DNA of 35,566 bases, from the NCBI RefSeq assembly GCF_001896205.1, contig NZ_MPNU01000001.1, positions 2,619,553 through 2,655,118 on the forward strand, in the 5' to 3' direction. Positions 8,369 to 16,552 of this stretch are shown here, in pieces. How positions within the stretch are numbered: the first letter of the stretch is position 1; the number at the start of each line of letters is the position of its first letter. The position numbers and the translations under genes are program-made. The notes beneath the pieces are model-generated. The model made no database searches. It saw nothing but the letters and a program-made list of their open reading frames with translations, and was not told the DNA's origin. This DNA comes from Edwardsiella piscicida. GTDB taxonomy: Bacteria; Pseudomonadota; Gammaproteobacteria; Enterobacterales; Enterobacteriaceae.

Positions 8369-8742
8369 TCCCTTTTCTACACCTCACTGACTGGATCTCA
8401 CGCTAAAGGTAGCCCTCCGCCCCTGAATATGCAAACCGCGGCGCACCGGGAGTGCAGGCGGAAAAAGGGACGCGGACGCCCTGCGCGGACATCAATATCT
8501 TTTTGTTAACAAACATAGAGTTAACAAATTTATTAATAAGCGTTAATAAAAAGTGTTGACGCCGCTTTGGCGACGGAATTACCATTAAATTAACGATCGT
8601 TAAAATAATAGATAAACGACGCCGTATACCATAGCGTCACTGCGATCGTAACCGTGATGACACGTCAACGCATTCATGTCCCCAGGCGATGCCCGCCCGC
8701 GCCGTGTCACCGACCATCGCACAAAAAAGTAAGGTGATTGCC
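8369..8742. promoter_or_regulatory. Divergent regulatory region between tetR and marA-like genes
   Basis: The central part (about 8490-8630) is strongly AT-rich. It holds the palindrome TTTGTTAACAAA (8502-8513), a second TTAACAAA copy at 8521-8528, and TTGACG (8556-8561) followed 18 bases later by TACCAT (8580-8585) as a plausible plus-strand promoter. The perfect palindrome at 8590-8603 lies close to the start point of that promoter. The last 140 bases form a long untranslated leader to the MarA-like gene. No convincing small gene was seen. Confidence 0.55.
8590..8603. promoter_or_regulatory. Candidate operator palindrome
   Basis: TTAACGATCGTTAA is a perfect 14-base palindrome between the divergent tetR and marA-like genes, just downstream of the best plus-strand promoter candidate. 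Size, symmetry and place fit a TetR-family operator that represses the divergent gene and autoregulates. Binding is inferred. Confidence 0.5.
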
Positions 8743-9096
8743 ATGTACAATACCGATTTTATCAGCGCACTGCGCACCTGGATCGACAGCAACGTTGCCG
8801 CTATCTCATCCCTTGACGACGTGGCGGCACGCGCCGGTTACTCCAAATGGCACCTGCAGCGCATGTTCAAAGCGCACACCGGCGTTCGGCTGGGGGAGTA
8901 TATCCGCAATAAAAAGCTGGATGAATCGGCCCGTCGGCTAAAAGTCTGCCAGGGTTCGATTCTCGACATCGCCCTGTCGATGGGCTTTGACTCCCAACGC
9001 TCTTTTACCCGCTCTTTCAAGCGGCGCTTTGACGTGACGCCGGGCGTATGGAAGAAAGAGGTGACGGCGGGAAAACCGCTGGATCGCGCCGCCTGA
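8743..9096 (+). CDS. MarA/SoxS/RamA-type AraC-family activator
   Basis: 117 aa made of only the AraC/XylS DNA-binding domain. The first helix-turn-helix is at DDVAARAGYSKWHLQRMFKAHTG and the second at ILDIALSMGFDSQRSFTRSFKRRFDVTPGVWKK. The GYSKWHLQRMF signature is that of MarA, SoxS, Rob and RamA, which activate efflux, oxidative-stress and solvent-tolerance genes. It has no effector domain, so its activity should be set by its own level, here probably through the divergent TetR protein. The start at 8743 has AAGGTG six bases upstream; an upstream in-frame ATG at 8689 lacks such a site. Which named family member it equals cannot be decided by eye; its C-terminal tail is longer than that of SoxS. 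Confidence 0.9.
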   Translation: MYNTDFISALRTWIDSNVAAISSLDDVAARAGYSKWHLQRMFKAHTGVRLGEYIRNKKLDESARRLKVCQGSILDIALSMGFDSQRSFTRSFKRRFDVTPGVWKKEVTAGKPLDRAA

Positions 9097-9113
9097 ACGG
9101 CGGCGGCGATCGG

Positions 9114-9160
9114 CCCGTCGCAGACACAGTCTCACCACTGTCTCCGCGACGGGTTATTCT
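9114..9160 (+). terminator. Terminator of the MarA-like gene
   Basis: CCCGTCGC (9114-9121) pairs perfectly with GCGACGGG (9146-9153), and the stem is extended inside by AGACA/TGTCT with a two-base bulge. TTATTCT follows, a weak U run. It lies in the convergent gap before the rhlE stop and may serve both strands poorly. Confidence 0.6.
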
Positions 9161-9175
9161 GACACACCGAATGGC

Positions 9176-10498
9176 TTAGCGCCCTTCGGTACGCCCTTTA
9201 CCCTGCTCGGCCGGACGGCGCGGGCGGCGATTCTGCCCCTGACGCGGCGCCGCGTTACGCGGTCCCTCCGCGCGACGCCCCTGCCCCGGACGCTCCGTAC
9301 GACCGCTGTTCTGACGCCCACCCTGGCGGCCATTCTGAATCGGCTCAGCCTTAATGGTCGGATCCGGCTCATAGCCCTCAATGGCCATGCGCGGAATCGG
9401 GCGCTTCAGCAGGCGTTCGATATCGCGCAGCAGCTTATGCTCATCCACGCAGACCAGCGACAGCGCCTCACCGGTCGCCTGGGCCCGCCCGGTGCGGCCG
9501 ATACGGTGCACGTAGTCCTCCGGCACGTTGGGCAGCTCATAGTTCACCACGTAGGGCAGCTGATCGATATCCAGGCCGCGCGCGGCGATATCCGTCGCCA
9601 CCAGCACCCGAATATCACCGCTCTTAAAGTCCGCCAGCGCGCGGGTACGTGCGCCCTGGCTTTTATTGCCGTGGATCGCCGCCGCGCTGATGCCGTCTTT
9701 ATTCAGCTGCTCCGCCAGGTGGTTAGCGCCGTACTTGGTACGGGTGAAAACCAGCACCTGACGCCAGTCCCGGGTGCCGATCAGGAAAGAGAGCAGCTCG
9801 CGCTTACGCTTCTTATCCACCAGATGCACGTGCTGCGTCACCAGCTCTGACGCGGTATTGCGGCGCGCCACTTCCACCTCGGCCGGGTTATGCAGCAGCG
9901 ACGCCGCCAGCGCCTTGATCTCATCGGAGAAGGTGGCGGAAAACAGCAGGTTCTGCCGCTTGGCCGGCAGGCGAGCCAGCACGCGGCGAATGTCGTGAAT
10001 AAAGCCCATATCCAGCATCCGATCGGCTTCATCCAGCACCAGGATCTCGACCTGAGACAGATCCACCGCATTCTGATGGGCCAGATCCAGCAGACGCCCC
10101 GGCGTCGCCACCAGCACATCCACGCCGCCGCGCAGCTTCATCATCTGCGGGTTAATGCTCACGCCGCCGAACACCACCAGCGACCGCAGCGGCAGATGAC
10201 GGCTGTACTCGCGTACGTTTTCACCGATCTGCGCCGCCAGCTCGCGGGTCGGCGTCAGGATCAGCGCCCGCACCGGGCGGCGTCCCTTACCATTTTTGGG
10301 ATTCTGGTGCAGCAGCTGCAGCAGCGGCAGCGTAAAGCCGGCGGTCTTACCGGTGCCGGTCTGGGCACTGGCCATCAGATCGCGACGCTGCAGCACCAGG
10401 GGAATGGCCTGCTGCTGGATCGGGGTCGGATCACGATAGCCCTGCTCTTCCACAGCGCGTAACAGTTCGGCACACAGGCCAAGGGAATCAAAAGACAT
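9176..10498 (-). CDS. rhlE: ATP-dependent RNA helicase RhlE (DEAD-box)
   Basis: 440 aa, against 454 in E. coli. The DEAD-box motifs are complete and in order: Q motif [10 protein letters not shown], Walker [28 protein letters not shown] in [16 protein letters not shown], then in the second RecA domain [15 protein letters not shown] and HRIGRTGRA. The last 55 or so residues are an Arg/Gly/Gln-rich tail that differs from E. coli in sequence but has the same character. It unwinds RNA and acts in ribosome assembly and RNA turnover. It diverges from cecR, as in E. coli, where CecR also controls rhlE. Start at 10498, MSFDSLGL, matches the family. Confidence 0.97.
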   Translation of the reverse strand: MSFDSLGLCAELLRAVEEQGYRDPTPIQQQAIPLVLQRRDLMASAQTGTGKTAGFTLPLLQLLHQNPKNGKGRRPVRALILTPTRELAAQIGENVREYSRHLPLRSLVVFGGVSINPQMMKLRGGVDVLVATPGRLLDLAHQNAVDLSQVEILVLDEADRMLDMGFIHDIRRVLARLPAKRQNLLFSATFSDEIKALAASLLHNPAEVEVARRNTASELVTQHVHLVDKKRKRELLSFLIGTRDWRQVLVFTRTKYGANHLAEQLNKDGISAAAIHGNKSQGARTRALADFKSGDIRVLVATDIAARGLDIDQLPYVVNYELPNVPEDYVHRIGRTGRAQATGEALSLVCVDEHKLLRDIERLLKRPIPRMAIEGYEPDPTIKAEPIQNGRQGGRQNSGRTERPGQGRRAEGPRNAAPRQGQNRRPRRPAEQGKGRTEGR

Positions 10499-10520
10499 GA
10501 AAAACTCCAGACCCGCCCGC

Positions 10521-10537
10521 TCCCTGTGCTACAGGGA
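10521..10537 (-). other. Hairpin in the rhlE leader
   Basis: TCCCTGT and ACAGGGA form a perfect 7-bp stem with a three-base loop, 22 bases before the rhlE start codon on the minus strand. There is no U run. It would sit in the 5' untranslated RNA of a helicase gene and could take part in control of translation or RNA stability; that is an inference. Confidence 0.45.
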
Positions 10538-10711
10538 TGCAGTTTCCGGACAGGCGTATCAGACGAGGCAAAGCAAGAATTACCACGAGGACAGGCACAA
10601 ACTGCAGGTACATAATTGGCGTACAGTGTAACAGCATACGCCCGCGCTGTCTGCTCCCCATTGCGCTCCCGTCATCCGCTTTACAGCGGCGAAAAAAGCG
10701 CCTAAAGTTAA

Positions 10712-10727
10712 TCAATCATATGATTGA
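10712..10727. promoter_or_regulatory. Probable CecR operator
   Basis: TCAATCATATGATTGA is a perfect 16-base palindrome that ends 17 bases before the cecR start codon, in the rhlE/cecR divergent region. E. coli CecR represses both directions from this intergenic region. The palindrome is the obvious candidate site, although I did not compare it with a published CecR consensus. Confidence 0.7.
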
Positions 10728-10744
10728 CTTTTAACGAGGTCGCG

Positions 10745-11464
10745 ATGAAAACGCCCCGCGCCAACGCGGCGCTGGCCAGCGCAACGCCCCGCGGCGAACA
10801 GGCGCGCCAGGCCCTGATCGATGCCGGGCTGACCCTGTTTGCACAGCGGGGACTGGAGGGCGCTACCACCCGCGACATCGCGCTGGCCGCTGGGCAGAAC
10901 ATCGCCGCCATCACCTACTACTTTCACTCCAAGCAGGGGCTCTATCTGGCCGTCGCCCAGTGGATTGCCGATACCCTTAACGCCAGCTTTCACCCCCTGC
11001 GCACGGAGTGTGAGCGCTTTCTGAGTCGGTCCGACGCAACGCCGCAGGCCTACCTGGCGCTGATCCAGCGCGCCATCGCTCACCTGTGTCACCTGATGAC
11101 CCAGCCGCAGACCCTGCACCTGAGCCAGATTATCTCTCGGGAGCAGATGCTGCCCAGCGCCGCCTCGCCCATTCTGCACGATCAGTTTATTTCGCCGCTG
11201 CACACCCTGATGACCCGTCTGGTGGCCGGCTATACCGGGCTAGACGCGACGCAGCCAACGGCGGCGCTGCACACCCATGCGCTGCTCGGCCAGGTGCTGG
11301 CCTTTCGCATGGCGCGTGAAACCATACTGAACCGCACCGGCTGGCCCCAGATAGGCCCGGCCCAGGCGCAGGCGATCCATGAGGTCGTGCAGCTGCACAC
11401 CGAGCTGCTGATGAACGGGCTGCGTCAACGCGGCGCCGTCGGGAACGTGAGGAAAACATCATGA
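10745..11464 (+). CDS. cecR: TetR-family repressor CecR (YbiH)
   Basis: 239 aa with a TetR DNA-binding domain at about residues 15-65 ([48 protein letters not shown]). The C-terminal domain is the CecR type ([15 protein letters not shown] region, then [12 protein letters not shown]). In E. coli it controls rhlE and the ybhGFSR exporter and affects sensitivity to cefoperazone and chloramphenicol. The start is placed at 10745 because ACGAGG lies five bases upstream; an in-frame ATG at 10724 falls inside the operator palindrome and is unlikely. The stop overlaps the ybhG start by four bases (ATGA), so this is the first gene of the cecR-ybhGFSR operon. Confidence 0.93.
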   Translation: MKTPRANAALASATPRGEQARQALIDAGLTLFAQRGLEGATTRDIALAAGQNIAAITYYFHSKQGLYLAVAQWIADTLNASFHPLRTECERFLSRSDATPQAYLALIQRAIAHLCHLMTQPQTLHLSQIISREQMLPSAASPILHDQFISPLHTLMTRLVAGYTGLDATQPTAALHTHALLGQVLAFRMARETILNRTGWPQIGPAQAQAIHEVVQLHTELLMNGLRQRGAVGNVRKTS

Positions 11465-12450
11465 ATAAAAGGCGCATCACAGGCGTGGTCATCGGCGTCG
11501 TACTGGTTGCCCTGGCCGCCGCGGGATATTACTACTACCGTAGCCAACAGGATCAGCCGCTGACGCTGTACGGCAACGTCGATATCCGCACCGTCGATCT
11601 CGGGTTCCGCGTCAGCGGCCGTCTGGCATCCCTGAGCGTCGATGAGGGTGCCGCGGTGAAACCGGGGATGCTGCTGGGTCGACTGGATGACGCCCCCTAT
11701 GTCAACGCCCTGAACGAGGCACGCGCCAACGCCGCCGCCGCGCAGGCCAACCTCGCGCTGCTGCAGGCCGGCTACCGTAGCGAAGAGATAGCCCAGGCCC
11801 AGGCGGCCGTCGCCCAGGCCGACGCCAACTACCGCTATGCCCAGAGCTTCCTCGATCGTCAGCAGGGGCTGTGGGCCAGCCGCGCCGTATCGGCCAACGA
11901 ACTGGACAGTGCGCGCACCAACCGCAACCAGGCGCGCGCCCAGCTGCAGCAGGCACGCGATAAGCTGGCGCAGTACCAGGCCGGTAACCGCCCGCAGCAG
12001 ATAGAACAGGCCCAGGCTCAGCTGCAGCAGGCCCAGGCCGCTCAGGCGCAGGCCGAGCTGAACCTGCACGACACCGCGCTGTTCGCGCCCTCCGCCGGTA
12101 CGGTAATGACCCGCGCCGTCGAACCAGGCACCATGCTGGCCGCCGGAAACACGGTATTCAGCGTTGCCCTGACCCGCCCGGTCTGGGTGCGCGCCTATGT
12201 CGACGAGACCCACCTGAACCAGGCCATTCCCGGTACCCAAATCGACCTGTATATCGACGGCCGCCGCCAGCCCTACCATGGCACCATCGGGTTCGTCTCC
12301 CCGACCGCCGAGTTTACGCCAAAAACCGTGGAAACCCCGGAGCTGCGCACCGCGCTGGTCTATCGCCTGCGCGTGATCGTCAACGACGCCGACGATGCGC
12401 TGCGCCAGGGGATGCCGGTCACCCTGCGCTTTGCCCCGGCGCAGCGCTAG
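11461..12450 (+). CDS. ybhG: Membrane fusion protein YbhG (HlyD family)
   Basis: 329 aa, against about 332 in E. coli. One N-terminal membrane anchor at about residues 6-24 ([21 protein letters not shown]) is followed by a lipoyl-like half ([26 protein letters not shown]). A long Ala/Gln-rich coiled-coil hairpin spans about residues 80-200, and a beta-barrel domain carries the returning lipoyl half ([23 protein letters not shown]). It should link the YbhFSR ABC transporter to an outer-membrane channel across the periplasm. It overlaps cecR by four bases and is followed by ybhF after 11 bases. Confidence 0.95.
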   Translation: MNKRRITGVVIGVVLVALAAAGYYYYRSQQDQPLTLYGNVDIRTVDLGFRVSGRLASLSVDEGAAVKPGMLLGRLDDAPYVNALNEARANAAAAQANLALLQAGYRSEEIAQAQAAVAQADANYRYAQSFLDRQQGLWASRAVSANELDSARTNRNQARAQLQQARDKLAQYQAGNRPQQIEQAQAQLQQAQAAQAQAELNLHDTALFAPSAGTVMTRAVEPGTMLAAGNTVFSVALTRPVWVRAYVDETHLNQAIPGTQIDLYIDGRRQPYHGTIGFVSPTAEFTPKTVETPELRTALVYRLRVIVNDADDALRQGMPVTLRFAPAQR

Positions 12451-12461
12451 CGGAGCCGATC

Positions 12462-14199
12462 ATGGAGAGCCGCTATATTACGCTGGAGGGGCTGGAGAAA
12501 CGCTTTGACGGGCTGGATCGCCCGGCGGTGGCCAGCCTGACGATCCGCATCGCCAGCGGCGCCGTCATGGGGCTGGTCGGGCCGGACGGCGCCGGCAAAA
12601 CCACGCTGATGCGCATCTTGGCCGGACTGCTGAAGCCCAGCGCCGGGCACGTCAGCGTCGTCGGTCTCGATCCCCTCCGTCAGGATCGCCAGCTGCACGC
12701 CATCCTGGGCTATATGCCGCAGAAGTTTGGCCTGTATGAAGATTTAACGGTGATGGAGAACCTGAACCTGTACGCCTCGCTGCGCGGCGTCATCGGCGCC
12801 GAGCGTCAGCGTACCTTTGCGCGGCTGCTGGCGTTTACCTCGCTGGCGCCCTTCACCGATCGCCTGGCCGGCAAGCTCTCCGGCGGCATGAAGCAGAAGC
12901 TGGGGCTGGCCTGTACCCTGATAGGATCGCCGCAGGTGCTGCTGCTGGACGAGCCGGGCGTCGGGGTCGATCCCATCTCGCGCCGAGAGCTATGGCGTAT
13001 GGTACACACCCTGGCCGACGACGGGATGCTGATCCTGTGGAGCACCTCCTATCTGGACGAAGCCGAACAGTGCCGGGAGGTGCTGCTGCTCAACGAAGGG
13101 CGCCTGCTGTACAGCGGCGCCCCGCAGCAGCTGACCCAGCGCATGGCCGGGCGTACGCTCCTGCTGCGCGCGCCCGGCGTCTCCCACCGCCGTCTGCTGC
13201 AGCGGGCCATCACCCTGCCGATGGTCAGCGACGGCGTGATCCAGGGGCAATACCTGCGCCTGATCCTGCGGGCGGGCTGCGACCACCGGCAGATCCCCGC
13301 GGCGCTCGGCCTCGCCCAGGCCGAGCTGCAGGAGGCCGAGCCACGCTTTGAAGACGCCTTTATCGATCTGCTGGGCGGCGGGCCGCACCAGGCCTCGGCG
13401 CTGGCCGACATCATGCCGCAGGTCGACGCCGACCCCGCGCAGACGGTGATCGAGGCGCAGGCGCTGACCAAGAAGTTCGGCAGCTTCGCCGCCACCGACC
13501 ACGTCGACTTTCAGGTCAAGCGCGGTGAGATCTTCGGCCTGCTTGGCCCCAACGGCGCGGGCAAGTCCACCACCTTCAAGATGATGTGCGGTCTGCTGGT
13601 GCCCACCAGCGGCCACGCGCTGGTGCTCGACATGGATCTGAAGACGGACTCCGGACGAGCGCGCCAGCACCTGGGCTATATGGCCCAAAAAATTTTCACT
13701 GTACGGTAATCTAACCGTCGCCCAGAACCTGACCTTCTTCTCCGGGGTCTACGGCCTGCGCGGTAAGCGCCAGCGCGCCAAAATCGCCGACATGACCCGG
13801 GCGTTCAACTTCACGCCGATCCTGAACCAAACGCCGGATGCGCTGCCGCTGGGCTTCAAACAGCGCCTGGCGCTCTCCTGCGCCCTGATGCATGAGCCGG
13901 ATATCCTGTTTCTGGATGAGCCCACCTCCGGCGTCGATCCGCTGACCCGGCGCGAATTCTGGCTGCACATCAACGGCATGGTGGATAAAGGGGTGACCGT
14001 GATGGTCACCACCCATTTTATGGACGAGGCGGAGTACTGCGACCGCATCGCGCTGGTCTACCACGGACAGATCATCGCCAGCGGATCGCCGGACGACCTC
14101 AAGGCTCGCATCGCCAGCGACGATAACCCCAATCCGACCATGGAGCAGGCCTTCATCGAGCTGGTGCAGGCCTACGACCGGGAGCATGCCCATGGCTGA
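12462..14199 (+). pseudogene. ybhF: ABC exporter ATPase YbhF, interrupted by a +1 frameshift
   Basis: Read through one frameshift, this is a 578-aa tandem ATPase, exactly the E. coli YbhF length. Domain 1 is complete: Walker A GPDGAGKTT, signature LSGGMKQKLG, Walker B VLLLDEPGVGVD. Domain 2 has Walker A GPNGAGKST. Then an A6 tract at 13687-13692 carries one A too many, and translation stops at 13709 after 415 aa. In the next frame the protein resumes as FSLYGNLTVAQNL and continues with LPLGFKQRL, Walker B ILFLDEPTSGVD and the switch His in [12 protein letters not shown], to 14199. As written, domain 2 loses its signature and Walker B. A homopolymer sequencing error is a real alternative, since both halves are well conserved with no other damage. 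The start has GGAG six bases upstream, and the gene overlaps ybhS. Confidence 0.9.
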
Positions 14200-15331
14200 C
14201 AGCGCAACCCACTTCTCCTGGCGCCGTCTGCGCGCCCTGTGCCGGAAAGAGAGCGCCCAGATCGTGCGCGACCCCAGCAGCCTGCTGATCGCGGTGGTGA
14301 TCCCGCTGCTGCTGCTGTTTATCTTTGGCTACGGCATCAACCTGGACTCCAGCCGCCTGCGCGTCGGCATTCTGCTGGAGCAGCAGACCCCGCAGGCACG
14401 CGATCTGGCCGATACCTTTACCGGCTCCCCCTATATCGACGCCACCGTCAGCGACGATCGGCGGCAGCTGACCGCCATGCTGCAGGCCGGGCAAATCCGC
14501 GGCATGGTAGTGATCCCGGTCGACTTCGCCGCGCGCCTGCTGCGCACTCAGGATGTGGCACCGATCCAGGTGATCACCGACGGCAGCGAGCCCAACACCG
14601 CCAACTTCGTCCGCGGCTACACCGAAGGGGTCTGGCAGATCTGGCTGCAGCAGCACGCCCAGATGCACGGTCAGCCTTATCAGCCGCCCATCGACATACA
14701 GATGCGCTACTGGTTTAACCCCGCCGCCATCAGCCAGCACTTTATCATTCCCGGCGCGATCACCATTATCATGACCGTGATCGGCGCGATCCTCACGTCG
14801 CTGGTGATCGCCCGCGAATGGGAGCGCGGCACCATGGAGGCCCTGCTCTCCACTCAGGTCACCCGCACGGAGCTGCTGCTCTCCAAGCTGCTGCCCTATT
14901 ATGTGCTGGGCATGCTGGCGATGGGGCTGTGCATGGTGGTGGCGGTCTTCATCATGGGCGTGCCGTTTCGCGGCTCGCTGCCGATCCTGTTCGCCATGAC
15001 CAGCCTATTTATGGCCAGCACCCTGGGGATGGGACTGCTGATCTCCACCGTCACGCGCAACCAGTTCAACGCGGCGATGATCGCCCTTAACGCGGCCTTC
15101 CTACCGGCGGTGATGCTCTCCGGCTTCGTGTTTGAAATCGACAGCATGCCGGCCATCGTGCGCGCGGTGACCTACGTCATTCCGGCACGCTACTTCGTCA
15201 GTACGCTGCAGTCCCTGTTTTTGGCGGGCAATATCACCAGCGTACTGATGGTTAACCTGGCCTTTATGCTGGCATCAGCGCTGGTTTTCATCGGTCTAAC
15301 CGCCCTGAAAACCCGGCGGCGGCTGGACTGA
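14192..15331 (+). CDS. ybhS: ABC transporter permease YbhS
   Basis: 379 aa, against 377 in E. coli. ABC-2 type permease: one N-terminal membrane span ([22 protein letters not shown]), a large periplasmic domain, then about five spans in the C-terminal half (such as [23 protein letters not shown] and [15 protein letters not shown]). The [23 protein letters not shown] coupling segment is typical. It would form a heterodimer with YbhR, energised by YbhF, with YbhG as periplasmic adaptor. The start at 14192 is favoured over 14186 because GGGAG lies seven bases upstream. It overlaps the end of ybhF by eight bases, which suggests translational coupling. Confidence 0.95.
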   Translation: MADSATHFSWRRLRALCRKESAQIVRDPSSLLIAVVIPLLLLFIFGYGINLDSSRLRVGILLEQQTPQARDLADTFTGSPYIDATVSDDRRQLTAMLQAGQIRGMVVIPVDFAARLLRTQDVAPIQVITDGSEPNTANFVRGYTEGVWQIWLQQHAQMHGQPYQPPIDIQMRYWFNPAAISQHFIIPGAITIIMTVIGAILTSLVIAREWERGTMEALLSTQVTRTELLLSKLLPYYVLGMLAMGLCMVVAVFIMGVPFRGSLPILFAMTSLFMASTLGMGLLISTVTRNQFNAAMIALNAAFLPAVMLSGFVFEIDSMPAIVRAVTYVIPARYFVSTLQSLFLAGNITSVLMVNLAFMLASALVFIGLTALKTRRRLD

Positions 15332-15344
15332 GGAGGAGAAGAGC

Positions 15345-16457
15345 ATGCTGCACCGTCTGCTGACCCTGATAGTCAAAGAGCTGCAGTCCCTGCTGCGCGA
15401 CCCGCAGACCCGAACCATTCTGGTGGTGCCGGTGCTGATGCAGGTGCTGCTGTTTCCCTTTGCCGCGACCCTCAACGTCACCAACGCCACCATCGCGGTA
15501 TACAGCGAAGACAGCGGCCCACTCTCCGTCGAGTTGACCCAGCGGCTGGCCAAGGCCAGCGCCTTCTCACAGGTGATCCTGCTGCACAGCCCGCAGGCGA
15601 TCGCGCCGACCATCAACGACCAGCGCGCGCTGCTGCTGGTGCGCTTTCCGGCCAACTTCAGCCGCGATCTGCTGAGCGGAAAACCGAGCGCGCTGCAGCT
15701 GATCCTCGACGGCCGCAGCTCCAACAGCGCCCAGATCGCCGCCAACTACGTACAGCAGATCGTCAGCGACTACCAGCAGGAGCTAATGCGCGCGCGCGGC
15801 CAGCCCCCCTTGGTCAACAGCGCGCTGATCGTCCGCAACTGGTATAACCCCAACCTGGACTACAAGTGGTTCGTCGTGCCCTCGCTGATCGCCCTGATCG
15901 CCACCATCGGCGTGATGATCGTCACCTCGCTGTCGGTGGCGCGCGAGCGGGAGCAGGGAACCCTGGAGCAGCTGCTGGTCTCGCCGCTGAACACCGGACA
16001 AATCTTCATCGGCAAAGCGGTGCCGGCGATGATCGTCGCCACCTTCCAGGCAACCCTGGTGCTGCTGATCGGGATCTTTGGCTATCAAATCCCCTTTGCC
16101 GGCTCCCTGTGGCTGTTTTACTTCACCCTGCTGGTGTATGGGCTGTCGCTGGTGGGCTTTGGGCTATTTATCTCCTCGCTGTGCGCAACCCAGCAGCAGG
16201 CGTTTATCGGCGTCTTCGTCTTCATGATGCCGGCCATCCTGCTGTCCGGCTACGTCTCCCCGGTGGAGAACATGCCGCTCTGGCTGCAGCACGTGACCTG
16301 GATTAACCCGATCCGCCACTTTACCGACATCACCAAGCAGCTGTACCTCAAAAACGTCGGCTTTAGCGTGATCTGGCACAGCCTGTGGCCGCTGCTGGTG
16401 ATCACCGTCACCACCGGCGGTGCCGCCTATGCCATGTTCCGGCGTAAAATAGCCTGA
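15345..16457 (+). CDS. ybhR: ABC transporter permease YbhR
   Basis: 370 aa, against 368 in E. coli. It is the second ABC-2 permease, with the same plan as YbhS: N-terminal span at about residues 22-42 ([22 protein letters not shown]), periplasmic domain, and a C-terminal bundle including [42 protein letters not shown] strong AGGAGG site precedes the ATG. It is the last gene of cecR-ybhGFSR. In E. coli the complex exports Na+/Li+ and some drugs; that role is taken from the family. It ends 95 bases before rcsD with no clear terminator, so read-through into rcsD is possible. Confidence 0.95.
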   Translation: MLHRLLTLIVKELQSLLRDPQTRTILVVPVLMQVLLFPFAATLNVTNATIAVYSEDSGPLSVELTQRLAKASAFSQVILLHSPQAIAPTINDQRALLLVRFPANFSRDLLSGKPSALQLILDGRSSNSAQIAANYVQQIVSDYQQELMRARGQPPLVNSALIVRNWYNPNLDYKWFVVPSLIALIATIGVMIVTSLSVAREREQGTLEQLLVSPLNTGQIFIGKAVPAMIVATFQATLVLLIGIFGYQIPFAGSLWLFYFTLLVYGLSLVGFGLFISSLCATQQQAFIGVFVFMMPAILLSGYVSPVENMPLWLQHVTWINPIRHFTDITKQLYLKNVGFSVIWHSLWPLLVITVTTGGAAYAMFRRKIA

Positions 16458-16552
16458 ATGCGCGGGGCCGGCGCGGGGCAGATGCCAGCGTCCGTCCCCC
16501 TTGCTATACTGCGCACAGCGTTTTTCTTGACTGACAGGATCGCCCGCGCGCT

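Noticed and set aside
13680..13710. Programmed ribosomal frameshift or transcriptional slippage in ybhF
   Set aside because: The zero-frame codons CAA AAA ATT do not form a standard -1 slippery heptamer, the needed shift is +1, and A6 is short for efficient slippage. Kept as a mutation or sequencing error.
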